Positions 36,976 to 46,023 of a stretch of 64,000 nucleotides of DNA are shown piece by piece. Made by a program: the position numbers and the translations under genes. This DNA is from Candidatus Krumholzibacteriota bacterium (lineage in GTDB: Bacteria > Krumholzibacteriota > Krumholzibacteriia > Krumholzibacteriales > WJIX01). The stretch spans positions 620,001 through 684,000 of the forward strand of contig JAXHNR010000001.1 of NCBI GenBank assembly GCA_034520215.1, written 5' to 3'. Positions within the stretch are counted from its first letter, which is position 1; every line of letters begins with the position of its first letter. The notes under the pieces were generated by a model, which was not told where the DNA came from, did not search any database, and saw nothing but the letters and a program-made list of their open reading frames with translations.

Positions 36976-38316
36976 TTAATCTTGAATATGTGCTACAAAA
37001 GGAGATACTTTCGAGATAATAAATCGGTGTTTCCCGGATTCAGTCAAAGGAATTTTATCAACAAGTTCTATATCAATGTTCATATCTTCACCGCAATTTT
37101 CTTTAATTTTCTTAATCAGTTTTGCTTTTCCTTTTTCATTATATTGATTTGTCACAATTAATCTCAACAGTAATTTCCCATATTCTTCCTGGATTACCTG
37201 AAATTTATTTATCCCCTGAACATATTCTCTCAGCAAAATTGTCCAGAATGTTCCCGTAAGATGATTTCCGTTGGTTCCGACAATAATATCAAAGATTCTC
37301 CCCTTAACATTTTCCAGCATCGGGAGCCGTCGTCCACAATCGCAATTTCTATCTGATAGGACGCCAAGATCACCTATCTTGTATCGAATAAAGGGAAATG
37401 CGTAATTATCAAGTTCTGTAATGACAATTTCTCCAGTCTGGCCGGGCTTGCATGGCTTCCCATTTTCATCTACAATCTCCACGATTACATGTTCGATATT
37501 TATATGCAGTCCGCTCTGTTCTTCGCATTCCTGAGCAATATTACCTACTTCTCTGCATCCATAACGGTTTAAAACCTTGCAGCCGAATACCGTTTCAATC
37601 TTTTCTCTCTGGTGATTGTGCAGGGTTTCAGCGGAACTGATAATACCTGCGGGTTTGTGAATCTTAAGATCATTATTCTGGATAAATTCTGAAAAGAGAT
37701 ACAACGCTGAGGCATATCCGGTAATTATTCGCGGTTTATGCTTGTTTATTATCTTACAGTAATCAAACATGTCTTCTTTTGTCATGTCGTATGATGACAT
37801 CATTTTATTCCTATGTATTAAAGAGCTCTGGAGTTTTCTGTAGAGACCGCCTGCTTTTGATATATCGTAATGAGCTCCCCATAATTGAGCCTGTTTTTCT
37901 CCAACTTTCCATCCTGCCCACTTGTTACCTCTCATTAGAAAAACGGCTCGTATTTCATTTTTATCACTATAAAATTGTAGTTTTTCGCCAGTAGAACCGC
38001 CAGTAGAATCTGTGTGAAATCTATCAGAAGTGTAATTTTGGGCTTTCAGCTGATTCTTGTTTCTCAGTATCACCTTCTTGGTCAGAAAAGGAATAGAAGC
38101 AATATCCTCAAGAGATTCGATTTTAATTCCCTCTAAGTTTTCACGATAATATGGAACATTTGATTTAGCGTGTTTTATAAGGGCTAAAAATTTATCTTCC
38201 TGTAGATTTTCCAGAAATTCTTTTGACCGGTACTCGTTTTTTTCCAGCTCGGCAAGTTTCTTCATTCTGGAGTGTCGAACGAGATAGAGCAAGAGTCTTG
38301 ATAGATATTTAAGCAT
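36976..38316 (-). CDS. CapK/PaaK-like adenylate-forming enzyme
   Basis: 446 residues of the phenylacetate-CoA ligase-like branch of the ANL superfamily. DSTGGSTGEKLQFYS (about 100-114) is the phosphate-binding loop. NRYGCREVGNIAQEC (about 245-260) is the adenine/carboxylate site, GQTGEIVITELDNYAFPFIRYKIGDLG carries the hinge Asp, and Cys residues in DRNCDCGRRLP resemble a metal-binding insertion seen in CapK proteins. Such genes are widespread in capsule loci and presumably activate an acyl or amino-acid substituent for the glycan. First gene of the minus-strand trio 38316 to 34713. Confidence 0.85.
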   Translation of the reverse strand: MLKYLSRLLLYLVRHSRMKKLAELEKNEYRSKEFLENLQEDKFLALIKHAKSNVPYYRENLEGIKIESLEDIASIPFLTKKVILRNKNQLKAQNYTSDRFHTDSTGGSTGEKLQFYSDKNEIRAVFLMRGNKWAGWKVGEKQAQLWGAHYDISKAGGLYRKLQSSLIHRNKMMSSYDMTKEDMFDYCKIINKHKPRIITGYASALYLFSEFIQNNDLKIHKPAGIISSAETLHNHQREKIETVFGCKVLNRYGCREVGNIAQECEEQSGLHINIEHVIVEIVDENGKPCKPGQTGEIVITELDNYAFPFIRYKIGDLGVLSDRNCDCGRRLPMLENVKGRIFDIIVGTNGNHLTGTFWTILLREYVQGINKFQVIQEEYGKLLLRLIVTNQYNEKGKAKLIKKIKENCGEDMNIDIELVDKIPLTESGKHRFIISKVSPFVAHIQD

Positions 38317-38999
38317 TCAGGTAATCCCATTACTTAATAATTGCAGGAACACGGTTCATTAAAAGCTCTAAACGCAATAATTATACCGGTTTTTGATATG
38401 TTCGTCTAATGATTAATTTCAGGTTAATTTCAGGATTAATCCAAAGCTGTAACTTTTACAATAGAACGATTAAATTATTAGAGGGTAAGATGTCATATAA
38501 ATATTGATATCAGAAACTCTTCCATTTCTTCTTTATTCAGGTGGAATCAATAATGCTACAAGAAATTTTAATAAGCTTCTTCTGGTTCTCTATGCTCAGG
38601 TCGCCCCAGCGCGTTCTCTCGTTCAGGATCTCGTCCCATCTCTGCTTCTCGTACCAGGGCCCTCGTCTGTAAAAGATCTCTTGTCTACTAATGCTCTTTT
38701 CTTCTTCTATTTTCTCTTCTTCTAACTCTATCTCTTTTAATACATATTCCTGTTTATCTTTTTCTTTTTCCCCGCCCCCCTCCAAAGACTCCACCGCACC
38801 TCGAAGAGCCGCCCACACCCCTTCCCCAAAACAAAGAAGCTTCCTTAGCGCAGGAAGGGGATCATGATGTCTCTTCCCATTCCCGTCATTTTAAAATATC
38901 ATGCTTGACTGAGGCCGTAACATTTGTGTAGGTTTCAGTAATGCTGTTATTCAGAAAGAATCAGTTCAGGTTTCATATGCGAATAAGATAGAGGTTGGA
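38317..38999. other. Long intergenic region with a gene fragment
   Basis: 683 bases between divergent genes. Apart from the fragment at 38537-38818, I see purine/pyrimidine-biased stretches (38690-38790) and no RNA gene. Upstream regions of both flanking genes must hold promoters, but none is convincing. Confidence 0.4.
38537..38818 (-). pseudogene. Orphan gene fragment, charged C-terminal piece of unknown protein
   Basis: The minus-strand frame is open from a TAA near 38890 and encodes GKRHHDPLPALRKLLCFGEG before GTG 38818, then a very charged stretch (KEIELEEEKIEEEK) and RRGPWYEKQRWDEILNERT. It has no ATG, no ribosome site and no partner gene, and codes for a piece that looks like the end of a longer protein. 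I cannot name the family; a transposase-associated tail is one guess without real support. Could also be chance. Confidence 0.3.
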
Positions 39000-40202
39000 A
39001 TGAACCGCGAAACAATTATTTATTCAGTTTTAACATTCCTTTTCATTATAGCTGCCGGGTGCGGCAGCGATCCTGAAGCGCCGGTAGTTGAAAGATTTCG
39101 TGACGGCACATATACCCCGGAGGCCGGAAAGACGTACTGTTATATAGATACTCTGGAGTATTCGTCAATCAATCTGGCAACAGGCGTGGGGGGGGATTGC
39201 AGTCTTCTTAAGATGGGATGGAATAAAGGGTTTAAGTTTGAAACCATACTTATTGATTTTAGTTCAGATTCACTCAGTAAATACGAGGGAAAGAGTGTTT
39301 CCGAAGTAACTCTCAAAATCCCCGTTAGGATCGGCCCGAGTAATTTTGATCTTAAAATAGGTCTTTACGAACTGCTGGGGCCCTTCAGCGAAGATGATAC
39401 ACTATCACCCGCCAACGCCCCGGCGCGGGCTGATACTCAGATAACAGATTCATTCGGGACGGTCCCTGAAAGGACTATTGCGGCTTTTGATCAGGAATAT
39501 AGTATAAACAGAAATGTTGTTCAGAACTGGATCGACTCGAAGGCCGATACGAGTTATGGCCTGGCGGTTGTTCTTGAAGAAGATCCGGATTCACTGGGGT
39601 TTTTCGAGATCAATTCCGTTGCAGATCTTGAGGGAGGGCCCATAGCGCTTAATGTAATATTTGAAGATGATACCACTTCTTTTGGAGTGAATAGAAGTTA
39701 CTCTATCGTGTCCGGTGGGAATAGTGATGAACTGGCTGTATACGGAGGTTTGGCAAGGAGAATCTTCTTTGAATTTGACCTCGGGGGAGTAAGTGACAGC
39801 GCTATAATTCACAATTCAGAACTTGTTCTCAATGTTGACGGCTCTGGAGGACTGGGGGCGACAGCGGGAGAGGAGTCCGGGGATATTTTAGGATTGCCCA
39901 CAGTTTTTTATTACTATCTGTATTCACCTGACGATACTCTGTATCCTTCATTTCTGGAGGGTAAAGGCGTTTATGAGGGAGAATTCTACCCTTTTGAGTC
40001 GTTTGAATTAAGACTTCCACTTGATAAATACGTATCGGATATTATAGATGGTTCGCGAAGAAACACCGGGCTGGTTCTACAGTCCGATCTTGAAAATGTG
40101 AGATTCCAGAAGGTTCTGTTCAGTCCCGGCGTTGCTGATTCGTTAGAGCCTCCCCGAGTGGAGATAATCTATTCTATGCCGGCTGATTTTGACGGAGAAT
40201 GA
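39000..40202 (+). CDS. Surface lipoprotein with beta-sandwich repeats
   Basis: 400 residues. The signal peptide ends in a lipobox, IIAAGC, with Cys21 as the lipidated residue. The mature protein is acidic and has two similar halves, each with FETILIDFSSD- or RIFFEFDLGGV-type strands and closing segments NRNVVQNWIDS and LDKYVSDIIDGS followed by YGLAVVL and TGLVLQS. This arrangement resembles DNRLRE-type carbohydrate-binding or extracellular beta-sandwich domains. Stop overlaps the start of the next gene (ATGA at 40199-40202), so the two are coupled. Probably exposed with that outer-membrane protein; function unknown. Confidence 0.7.
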   Translation: MNRETIIYSVLTFLFIIAAGCGSDPEAPVVERFRDGTYTPEAGKTYCYIDTLEYSSINLATGVGGDCSLLKMGWNKGFKFETILIDFSSDSLSKYEGKSVSEVTLKIPVRIGPSNFDLKIGLYELLGPFSEDDTLSPANAPARADTQITDSFGTVPERTIAAFDQEYSINRNVVQNWIDSKADTSYGLAVVLEEDPDSLGFFEINSVADLEGGPIALNVIFEDDTTSFGVNRSYSIVSGGNSDELAVYGGLARRIFFEFDLGGVSDSAIIHNSELVLNVDGSGGLGATAGEESGDILGLPTVFYYYLYSPDDTLYPSFLEGKGVYEGEFYPFESFELRLPLDKYVSDIIDGSRRNTGLVLQSDLENVRFQKVLFSPGVADSLEPPRVEIIYSMPADFDGE

Positions 40203-41443
40203 TGAAGAGATATATGATGAAAAGATATATTGAGATAATTCTACTTTTCCTGATAGCGGTTTCTGTGAGCGGTAACGCTGCGGGGCAGTCAATATTCAGC
40301 CTTAATTATATTGGCCAGCATCAATTCAGAGGAGGCGCGCGCTCTATAGCTCTCGGGCTTTCGGCACTTGCGGTTCCGGACTCTAATATGGCCGGAACTA
40401 TGAATACGGCGACACTCTCCGACCTGAATGCCGTAACACTTTCCGTTACGGAAAAGCTGCATATGAGCCGTGTTTCTTACCGGATGGAAGAATCAAACCA
40501 GAGCCGTTTTTTATTTCCATCGGTTATAGTTGCCGCGCCTGTTACCGAAGGGCTTGTATTGAGCGCCGGCTACAGAACGCGTTTCGCCGGAAGAGCTGAT
40601 TTTACATTTCCCGGTGAACTTATCGGCAGCGAGAGTTCTTCCGCATCCGAGCCTTCGGAAGAATATGAACTGGACAGTTCTCTCTACTCAGTACCATTCG
40701 GGCTTTCGTGGAGAATCAACGAATGGGTAAGCATAGGGGGAGAATTACAAATAGAGAGAGGTTCTATCACGGACGGCGTTACAATAGCTTTTGAGGATTC
40801 AGACTACGGGACATCTTACTCGGAAAGAAAGAGGACTTTTTCGGGCGCGTCCTGGTCCCTGTCCTTTCTGGCAAAGCTGCATTCAAGGTTCTATATTGCC
40901 GGAGTCTTTGACGGCGGTGTTGGTTATTCCGTGAATGAATATATCACACATACAAGGAGTGAATTTAATTCAAGTGATTCCTGGAACTTTGATCTTCCTC
41001 CGGCTTATAGCGCTGGGATAGCGGTCGGCCTGTCAGAGAGATGGTGGATTACATCCGCGTTCTGGCTTCGAGCCGCACCTGACGCTTCAGGGTTCAGCGC
41101 TTTCGAAGGAGCGCTCGGGACCGAAAAACTCTACTCTGTAGGATTGGAAAGAAGAGCTGATAAGGAAGGCGATGACTGGTTTTCAAGGATGCCGCTTCGC
41201 GCGGGGTTCTATGAAAATACCTGGCATATCGAAATTCCAGGAGGAGAACCCGTCAAATCGAGATTTTTTACTCTGGGAAGCGGGTTTGAGATTCCCGGAG
41301 GAGACGGAAATCTTGACTGGGCTTTTGAATTCGGACGGGTGGGTTCTTTAGAACGTAACGGGATTGATGAAACGGTCTTCAGATTAAGCGTCAGCCTGGG
41401 TATTTCAGAAGCCTGGGAGAAAAGAGTAATCGAGAAACATTAG
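40199..41443 (+). CDS. Outer-membrane beta-barrel protein
   Basis: 414 residues. A signal peptide (cleavage near NAAGQ, about residue 29) is followed by alternating amphipathic strands throughout, with GSARSIALG-like start (GGARSIALGLSALA) as in PorV/FadL-type barrels, and a C-terminal strand VFRLSVSLGIS. The first 10 codons are a near-perfect 15-base duplication that gives two start options (MMKRY repeated). Coupled to the lipoprotein by ATGA overlap. Likely a barrel that holds or exports the lipoprotein; specific transport activity cannot be told. Confidence 0.72.
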   Translation: MMKRYMMKRYIEIILLFLIAVSVSGNAAGQSIFSLNYIGQHQFRGGARSIALGLSALAVPDSNMAGTMNTATLSDLNAVTLSVTEKLHMSRVSYRMEESNQSRFLFPSVIVAAPVTEGLVLSAGYRTRFAGRADFTFPGELIGSESSSASEPSEEYELDSSLYSVPFGLSWRINEWVSIGGELQIERGSITDGVTIAFEDSDYGTSYSERKRTFSGASWSLSFLAKLHSRFYIAGVFDGGVGYSVNEYITHTRSEFNSSDSWNFDLPPAYSAGIAVGLSERWWITSAFWLRAAPDASGFSAFEGALGTEKLYSVGLERRADKEGDDWFSRMPLRAGFYENTWHIEIPGGEPVKSRFFTLGSGFEIPGGDGNLDWAFEFGRVGSLERNGIDETVFRLSVSLGISEAWEKRVIEKH

Positions 41444-41510
41444 TCGCCGCGTCTTAGAATTACGAATTTCATATACTTAGGCAATCCATGAATAAAAAGA
41501 TTTTTTCATT

Positions 41511-42239
41511 ATGAACCATGTTGATTTGAAGAATAACCGGTTGAGCGGCAAAGGAATCCGCGGGATTTACAGTTTTTCAGTAATCTTTCTGATATTTTTC
41601 TTTTGTTCATTTCCGACCTCTCCTTGTACGGGACAGGAAATCCCCTTGGATAAACAGCTTGACGGACTCGGTCCGAAACCCCGAATAGCGTATCTTAGAT
41701 ATTTGATTGAAAAAAACGGGGCGAATGCCGATATTTATTTTCATCTCGGGCTGGCTTTCCAGGAAGAAATGAAAGCTGATTCCGCCATTTATTACTATGA
41801 AATGGCTTCCGAAGAAGACACCGCGATGTTTAAGGCTTTCAGTAATATGGGGGTTCTTTATGATAATCTCGGGAATTTCACAAGAGCTGTTGAAAATTAC
41901 AAGAAAGCCATAAAGATACGGCCCGGCGCGGTTCTTCCGAATTCCCATATTGCCTATCTGTACTATCGGCAGAATTCATACGGAACCGCCACTTATTATT
42001 TAACCAGAGCTTTAAAGAGCAATCCCGATCACCCTCAGCCTCATTTCTATCTCGCGGTATTTTTCTGGGACAGCTTGATCTATAAGGAGGCCGTCAATGA
42101 ATGGGAAAAGGTTATAGAATTGGCTCCTGATGACCCCCTGGCTCGCAGGGCGAAAGATAATATCGCGATGGTAAGAAGGGCAACGGGAGAACCCTCCGGC
42201 TCAAAAAAAGGCAGCCTCGATAATCCCATCTCTAATTAG
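41511..42239 (+). CDS. Exported TPR-repeat protein
   Basis: 242 residues. A long N-terminal signal/anchor lies at residues 18-42 (SVIFLIFFFCSF). TPR motifs cover about residues 70-220: ADIYFHLGLAFQEE, FKAFSNMGVLYDNLGNFTRAVENYKKAI, SHIAYLYYRQNSYGTATYYL and PHFYLAVFFWDSLIYKEAVNEW, each roughly 34 residues. TPRs mediate protein contacts, presumably in the periplasm. Follows the barrel gene by 67 bases on the same strand. Partner unknown. Confidence 0.8.
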   Translation: MNHVDLKNNRLSGKGIRGIYSFSVIFLIFFFCSFPTSPCTGQEIPLDKQLDGLGPKPRIAYLRYLIEKNGANADIYFHLGLAFQEEMKADSAIYYYEMASEEDTAMFKAFSNMGVLYDNLGNFTRAVENYKKAIKIRPGAVLPNSHIAYLYYRQNSYGTATYYLTRALKSNPDHPQPHFYLAVFFWDSLIYKEAVNEWEKVIELAPDDPLARRAKDNIAMVRRATGEPSGSKKGSLDNPISN

Positions 42240-42250
42240 AGGCAGTTCGT

Positions 42251-42309
42251 GCATACTATTACAAATCATCGACTACCTTATAGGTTATAAAAATTGGGGA
42301 AACTCCACT
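42251..42309 (+). repeat. 59-nt dispersed repeat, copy A
   Basis: These 59 bases match the reverse complement of 62245-62303 with a single difference, A versus G at the eighth base. The unit contains two small palindromes: ACCTTATAGGT and TGGGGAAACTCCA. Copy A sits between the TPR gene and the promoter of the next TPR lipoprotein. It lacks the inverted-repeat hairpin attached to copy B. Confidence 0.85.
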
Positions 42310-42310
42310 A

Positions 42311-42339
42311 TTGACAATCGTTTGTTTCTTTATTTAAAT
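42311..42339 (+). promoter_or_regulatory. Sigma-70 promoter of the TPR lipoprotein gene
   Basis: TTGACA (42311-42316), 17-base spacer, TTAAAT (42334-42339). The -35 box starts two bases after the dispersed repeat ends. The start codon is 45 bases downstream of the -10. Confidence 0.5.
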
Positions 42340-42383
42340 TATAGATAGGGAGTAAGTATTTGTTTTTCATGAAAGGAAAGAGA

Positions 42384-43529
42384 ATGAAAAAGGCAATTTC
42401 TGCGTTAGTATTTCTTTTACTGGCCGTATTCATTATTAGTTGCAGCAGTGTCGGGGATCTCTCAGCCGACCCGCAATTTAAGGATAGAAGGGGGTTTGAC
42501 AAGGATCTGTCAGATGCTGAAGGAGAATATCAGTCCGCCAAGCAGTTCATGGAGGCGGAAAATTATTATGATGCGGTGGTTCATCTGCGTAAGGCCGTTA
42601 AACTTGATCCCGATTACGCCGAAGCCTGGGCTATGCTCGGGGATGGTCTTGCTAAAGTAAAGAAACACGAGGAAGCCATAGAGGCTTTTAAGAATGCTTT
42701 AGAGCTTAATCCGGAAGATGAGTCTCTGATTGCTTCTCTCGGATATAATTATCTAAGTAGTAATAATCTGGATAAGGCCGAAGAGTACTACAATATGCTT
42801 ATTGAAAAAGATTTCTACGATTATAACGGAAATGTTTATTTAGCTTTTATAGCAAAACAGAGAAATCAAATTGACAGTGCTATTACACACTATAAGAGAG
42901 CTCTTAAGACGAAACCCGGCGACGCCGTAACACTGGGTTCTATTGCTTCCCTTTATGGTGATAAAGGTGATAAGGATAAAGAAATAGAATATATGCAGAA
43001 GGCTGTTGAAGTAGATTCGACTAACTACACAATGCTTCAGAAACTCGCCGGCGCTTATTTTTCCGCGCAAAAGTACGAAAAAGCTGTTCCGGTCTACAAT
43101 GCGCTCTTAGAAGTTTATCCGGATAACGCCTCTTTTCACCAAAGACTTGGCTTTTCGATTTCTCAAGCCGGAGGCAACTATAAGGAAGCTACAGCCGAGC
43201 TCGAGAAAGCTAATTTATTAAGCGGAGGCAATCCTTTTAATTATGCGTTGCTGGCAAAGATTTATAATGATAACAAGAAGTATGACGAAGCCGTAGCCGC
43301 GGCCAGAATGGGATTAAAGATAGGCGGCGGCAAGGAGGCTTTCCTGCGTTATCAGCTGGGCGAAGCTCTTTCAAAGAAAGTAATGTATGAAGAGGCTATT
43401 ACTCAATTTCAGAAGGTTGTCAGCTTAGGCGTAAAACCTTGGAGTAATTCAGCTAAGGAGCAGATCGAACGTCAGGAAATGCTGATAAAGAGGCTTGAGG
43501 CGCAAAAGGAACAGGAGAAGTACGAATAG
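42384..43529 (+). CDS. TPR-repeat lipoprotein
   Basis: 381 residues from ATG 42384, behind AAAGGA; upstream in-frame TTG 42360 would spoil the signal peptide. Lipobox IISC gives a lipidated Cys20. At least eight TPR units follow: YDAVVHLRKAVKLDPDYAEAW, HEEAIEAFKNALELNPEDESL, then DKAEEYYNMLIEK, DSAITHYKRAL, KEIEYMQKAVEVD, EKAVPVYNALLEVYP and more. The TPR array suggests a scaffold for an envelope complex; neighbours give no specific partner. Ends at a hairpin terminator. Confidence 0.85.
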   Translation: MKKAISALVFLLLAVFIISCSSVGDLSADPQFKDRRGFDKDLSDAEGEYQSAKQFMEAENYYDAVVHLRKAVKLDPDYAEAWAMLGDGLAKVKKHEEAIEAFKNALELNPEDESLIASLGYNYLSSNNLDKAEEYYNMLIEKDFYDYNGNVYLAFIAKQRNQIDSAITHYKRALKTKPGDAVTLGSIASLYGDKGDKDKEIEYMQKAVEVDSTNYTMLQKLAGAYFSAQKYEKAVPVYNALLEVYPDNASFHQRLGFSISQAGGNYKEATAELEKANLLSGGNPFNYALLAKIYNDNKKYDEAVAAARMGLKIGGGKEAFLRYQLGEALSKKVMYEEAITQFQKVVSLGVKPWSNSAKEQIERQEMLIKRLEAQKEQEKYE

Positions 43530-43561
43530 CTGAACCTTCTCCTGGTAATTTAAAGAAACTT

Positions 43562-43595
43562 ACAGCCTCTCCCTTTCGGGTGAGGCTGTTGTTAT
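43562..43595 (+). terminator. Terminator hairpin after the TPR lipoprotein
   Basis: A 12-bp stem with one T-T mismatch (43562-43573 with 43578-43589), TTTC loop, followed by a weak T-rich tract. Confidence 0.6.
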
Positions 43596-43680
43596 TGGTT
43601 CGCGCGTTTTTTAAGTGTGGTTCATGCTTGATTAAGAAATAAAGTAGAGAACGGAAAACGTCCAGTTGAGAGGAGATGGG

Positions 43681-44862
43681 ATGAAACGGCAGAAGAGCTC
43701 GAAAAAGAGTGTTTATCTGGATCATAATGCCACAACATACGCGCGCGGCGAAGTTGTTTCTGCCATGGAGCCTTATTTTATGGAGAAATTTGCTAACCCG
43801 AGCAGTCTCCATTTCCTCGGCCGGGAAAACAGGGAAGCTGTAGAACGCGCCCGAAAAGAAGTGGCATCTTTTATTAACGCGGACGAGAGGGAGATAATAT
43901 TTACATCTGGAGGAACAGAATCGAGCAATCTCGCGATTCGAGGGGCGCTGAGAACACTGGAGCGGCCTCTGAATGAATGTCATATTATTACTTCGACTAT
44001 CGAACATCCCGCTGTTCAGAACACATTTATATCGCTTGAGCAAGACGGTGTGAGCTTAGACAGAGTAGAATGCGACCGCTTCGGGGTTGTTAAGATTGAC
44101 ATGCTTGAAGATCTTATAAGATCTGAAACTGTGCTTGTATCGATTATGACGGCAAATAATGAAACCGGAATAATTCAGCCCTTGGAAGAGATAGCTTCCA
44201 GACTCTCCGGAAGGGGGATTATTCTTCATTCTGACGCCGTGCAGTGTATTGGAAAGGTCGATGTTGATGTTGAGATACTGGGGGTGGATCTGCTCTCAAT
44301 GTCTGCCCACAAATTCTACGGACCCAAAGGGACGGGGGCTCTCTATAAAAGAAAGGGGATTTCTCTTAAAGCCGTCTATACAGGAGCGGCTCACGAGTTT
44401 TCCCTCAGACCGGGAACAGAAAACGTTCCAGCCATTGTCGGTCTTGGTAAAGCGTGTAATATATCCAGGTCAATGCTTTCCGGGGAAATTGACAGAATCG
44501 GCAGGTTGAGAGACAGGATGGAAAAGATTCTTCTAAGGAAGATTCCAGAAGTCGATATCATAGGTAAGAACAGCGCAAGGGTTCCAAACACGAGCAGCAT
44601 AATTGTTCCCGGCGTAGATGGTGAAGCGATAGTTCTTAATTTAAGCGCTCTAGGGTTTTGTATATCAAGCGGGAGCGCCTGCTCCTCAGGAGAGAGCGGG
44701 ACCAGTGCTGTTATGAAAGCTATGGGGCTCGAGCCGGAACTGGCGAAGTCAGTGATAAGAGTAAGTCTCGGTATCCGAAACACGGAAAGTGATATTGAAT
44801 CCTTCGCGGAAGCGCTAGCCGGCGTTGTGAAGAGACTCCGCGAAATCTCCCCCTCCAAATAG
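43681..44862 (+). CDS. Cysteine desulfurase (NifS/IscS family)
   Basis: 393 residues from ATG 43681, preceded by AGGAG (43671-43675); an upstream TTG is less likely. The enzyme takes sulfur from cysteine, giving alanine and an enzyme persulfide. YLDHNATT opens the PLP fold; SAHKFYGPKG holds the PLP Lys211; the catalytic Cys334 is in SSGSACSSGESG on a short loop. EHPAVQ and TANNETG are typical. The next gene is mnmA, so sulfur is probably passed to MnmA for tRNA thiolation, and possibly to Fe-S assembly since no isc/suf genes are nearby. Confidence 0.94.
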   Translation: MKRQKSSKKSVYLDHNATTYARGEVVSAMEPYFMEKFANPSSLHFLGRENREAVERARKEVASFINADEREIIFTSGGTESSNLAIRGALRTLERPLNECHIITSTIEHPAVQNTFISLEQDGVSLDRVECDRFGVVKIDMLEDLIRSETVLVSIMTANNETGIIQPLEEIASRLSGRGIILHSDAVQCIGKVDVDVEILGVDLLSMSAHKFYGPKGTGALYKRKGISLKAVYTGAAHEFSLRPGTENVPAIVGLGKACNISRSMLSGEIDRIGRLRDRMEKILLRKIPEVDIIGKNSARVPNTSSIIVPGVDGEAIVLNLSALGFCISSGSACSSGESGTSAVMKAMGLEPELAKSVIRVSLGIRNTESDIESFAEALAGVVKRLREISPSK

Positions 44863-44946
44863 CTGATAACCAAAAGCTTTTGGATTTATTTACGCGGAAT
44901 GGATATATTTTATATCTAAGTATAATTATGAATTTGAAAGGATACC

Positions 44947-46023
44947 GTGCGCAGCAGCAAATTGGAAGAAAAAGTAGTAGTCGGAATGAGCGGCGGTGTT
45001 GATAGTACAATTGCGGCTTTATCTCTGCTTCGGCAGGGTTATTCGGTAACCGGCGTAACCTTTCGTTTCTTCGGGGCTGTAAACTCTGTTTTAAATGATA
45101 AAGACAGAGAGGCAGTCACGAGGGCGGCTCACATTTGCCGGAGGTTTGATATACCTCATATTGCTGTTGAAGTGGGAGGAGATTTCAAAGACAGGGTTGT
45201 TAGGCGGTTTGTCGATTTTTACAGAAGCGGAAGAACTCCCAATCCATGTATAGGCTGCAATGAATACATAAAATTTCCATATCTTGCCGAAGCCGCTGAT
45301 TCTGTGGGAGCAAAGTGGATATCTACGGGCCATTACGCGCGCGTAATAAATTATAAAAATAGAAAGTTCCTGTCAGCCGCGAGGGATAATCTTAAGGATC
45401 AGTCCTATTTTCTCTATCGTGTTCCAGTTAAATATCTGCAAAGAACAATTTTTCCACTGGGAGATAAATTGAAGAGCGAAGTCAGAGAGACAGCACGCGA
45501 GTATGGACTGACAGGGAGTACTGGCAGGGAAAGTCAGGATGTGTGTTTTATCCCCGAAAAAGAGTTCAACACTTTTCTAGAGAAAGAAGCGGATCCTACG
45601 CCCGGAGATGTTGTTGATTCAGAGGGTCAAACGTTGGGAAGGCACAGAGGGATATGTTTTTATACGGTTGGGCAGAGAAAGGGGTTGGGGATTTCAGCTT
45701 CGCAGCCCCTTTATGTAAAGAACATAGATCCGCGGACAGGCAGGATCACACTCGCGGAAAACGAAGCGATCTATACAAAGAAAGCTGTTTGTGAATCAGT
45801 AATACTAAGAGCCAGAGAACTGGAACTTCCTCTTAAAGCGAAGATCAGATTCAGACACAGAGCTGCCGTTCTGGAAGATGTTAAGCTACTGAACAGAAAA
45901 TTGATCGTTTCTTTTCATAAAGAACAGCGTGCCGTAACGCCGGGACAGTCACTTGTTATTTACAAAGATGGTGTTGTTCTGGGGGGCGGTGTGTTAACTG
46001 ACAGCAGAGGTGCTGGAAATTGA
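44947..46023 (+). CDS. mnmA: tRNA-specific 2-thiouridylase
   Basis: 358 residues from GTG 44947, behind GAAAGGA. MnmA activates U34 of tRNA-Lys/Glu/Gln with ATP and inserts sulfur. PP-loop SGGVDS is at residues 15-20; nucleophile Cys101 in NPCIGCN and persulfide Cys200 in RESQDVCF are both present. The C-terminal beta-barrel starts near GLGISASQPLYV. It follows the cysteine desulfurase gene by 84 bases. Its stop codon overlaps the TTG start of the protease gene. Confidence 0.95.
   Translation: MRSSKLEEKVVVGMSGGVDSTIAALSLLRQGYSVTGVTFRFFGAVNSVLNDKDREAVTRAAHICRRFDIPHIAVEVGGDFKDRVVRRFVDFYRSGRTPNPCIGCNEYIKFPYLAEAADSVGAKWISTGHYARVINYKNRKFLSAARDNLKDQSYFLYRVPVKYLQRTIFPLGDKLKSEVRETAREYGLTGSTGRESQDVCFIPEKEFNTFLEKEADPTPGDVVDSEGQTLGRHRGICFYTVGQRKGLGISASQPLYVKNIDPRTGRITLAENEAIYTKKAVCESVILRARELELPLKAKIRFRHRAAVLEDVKLLNRKLIVSFHKEQRAVTPGQSLVIYKDGVVLGGGVLTDSRGAGN

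Noticed and set aside
44391..44873. 160-codon minus-strand open frame
   Set aside because: It is the complement of the cysteine desulfurase coding frame with no ribosome site or domain.
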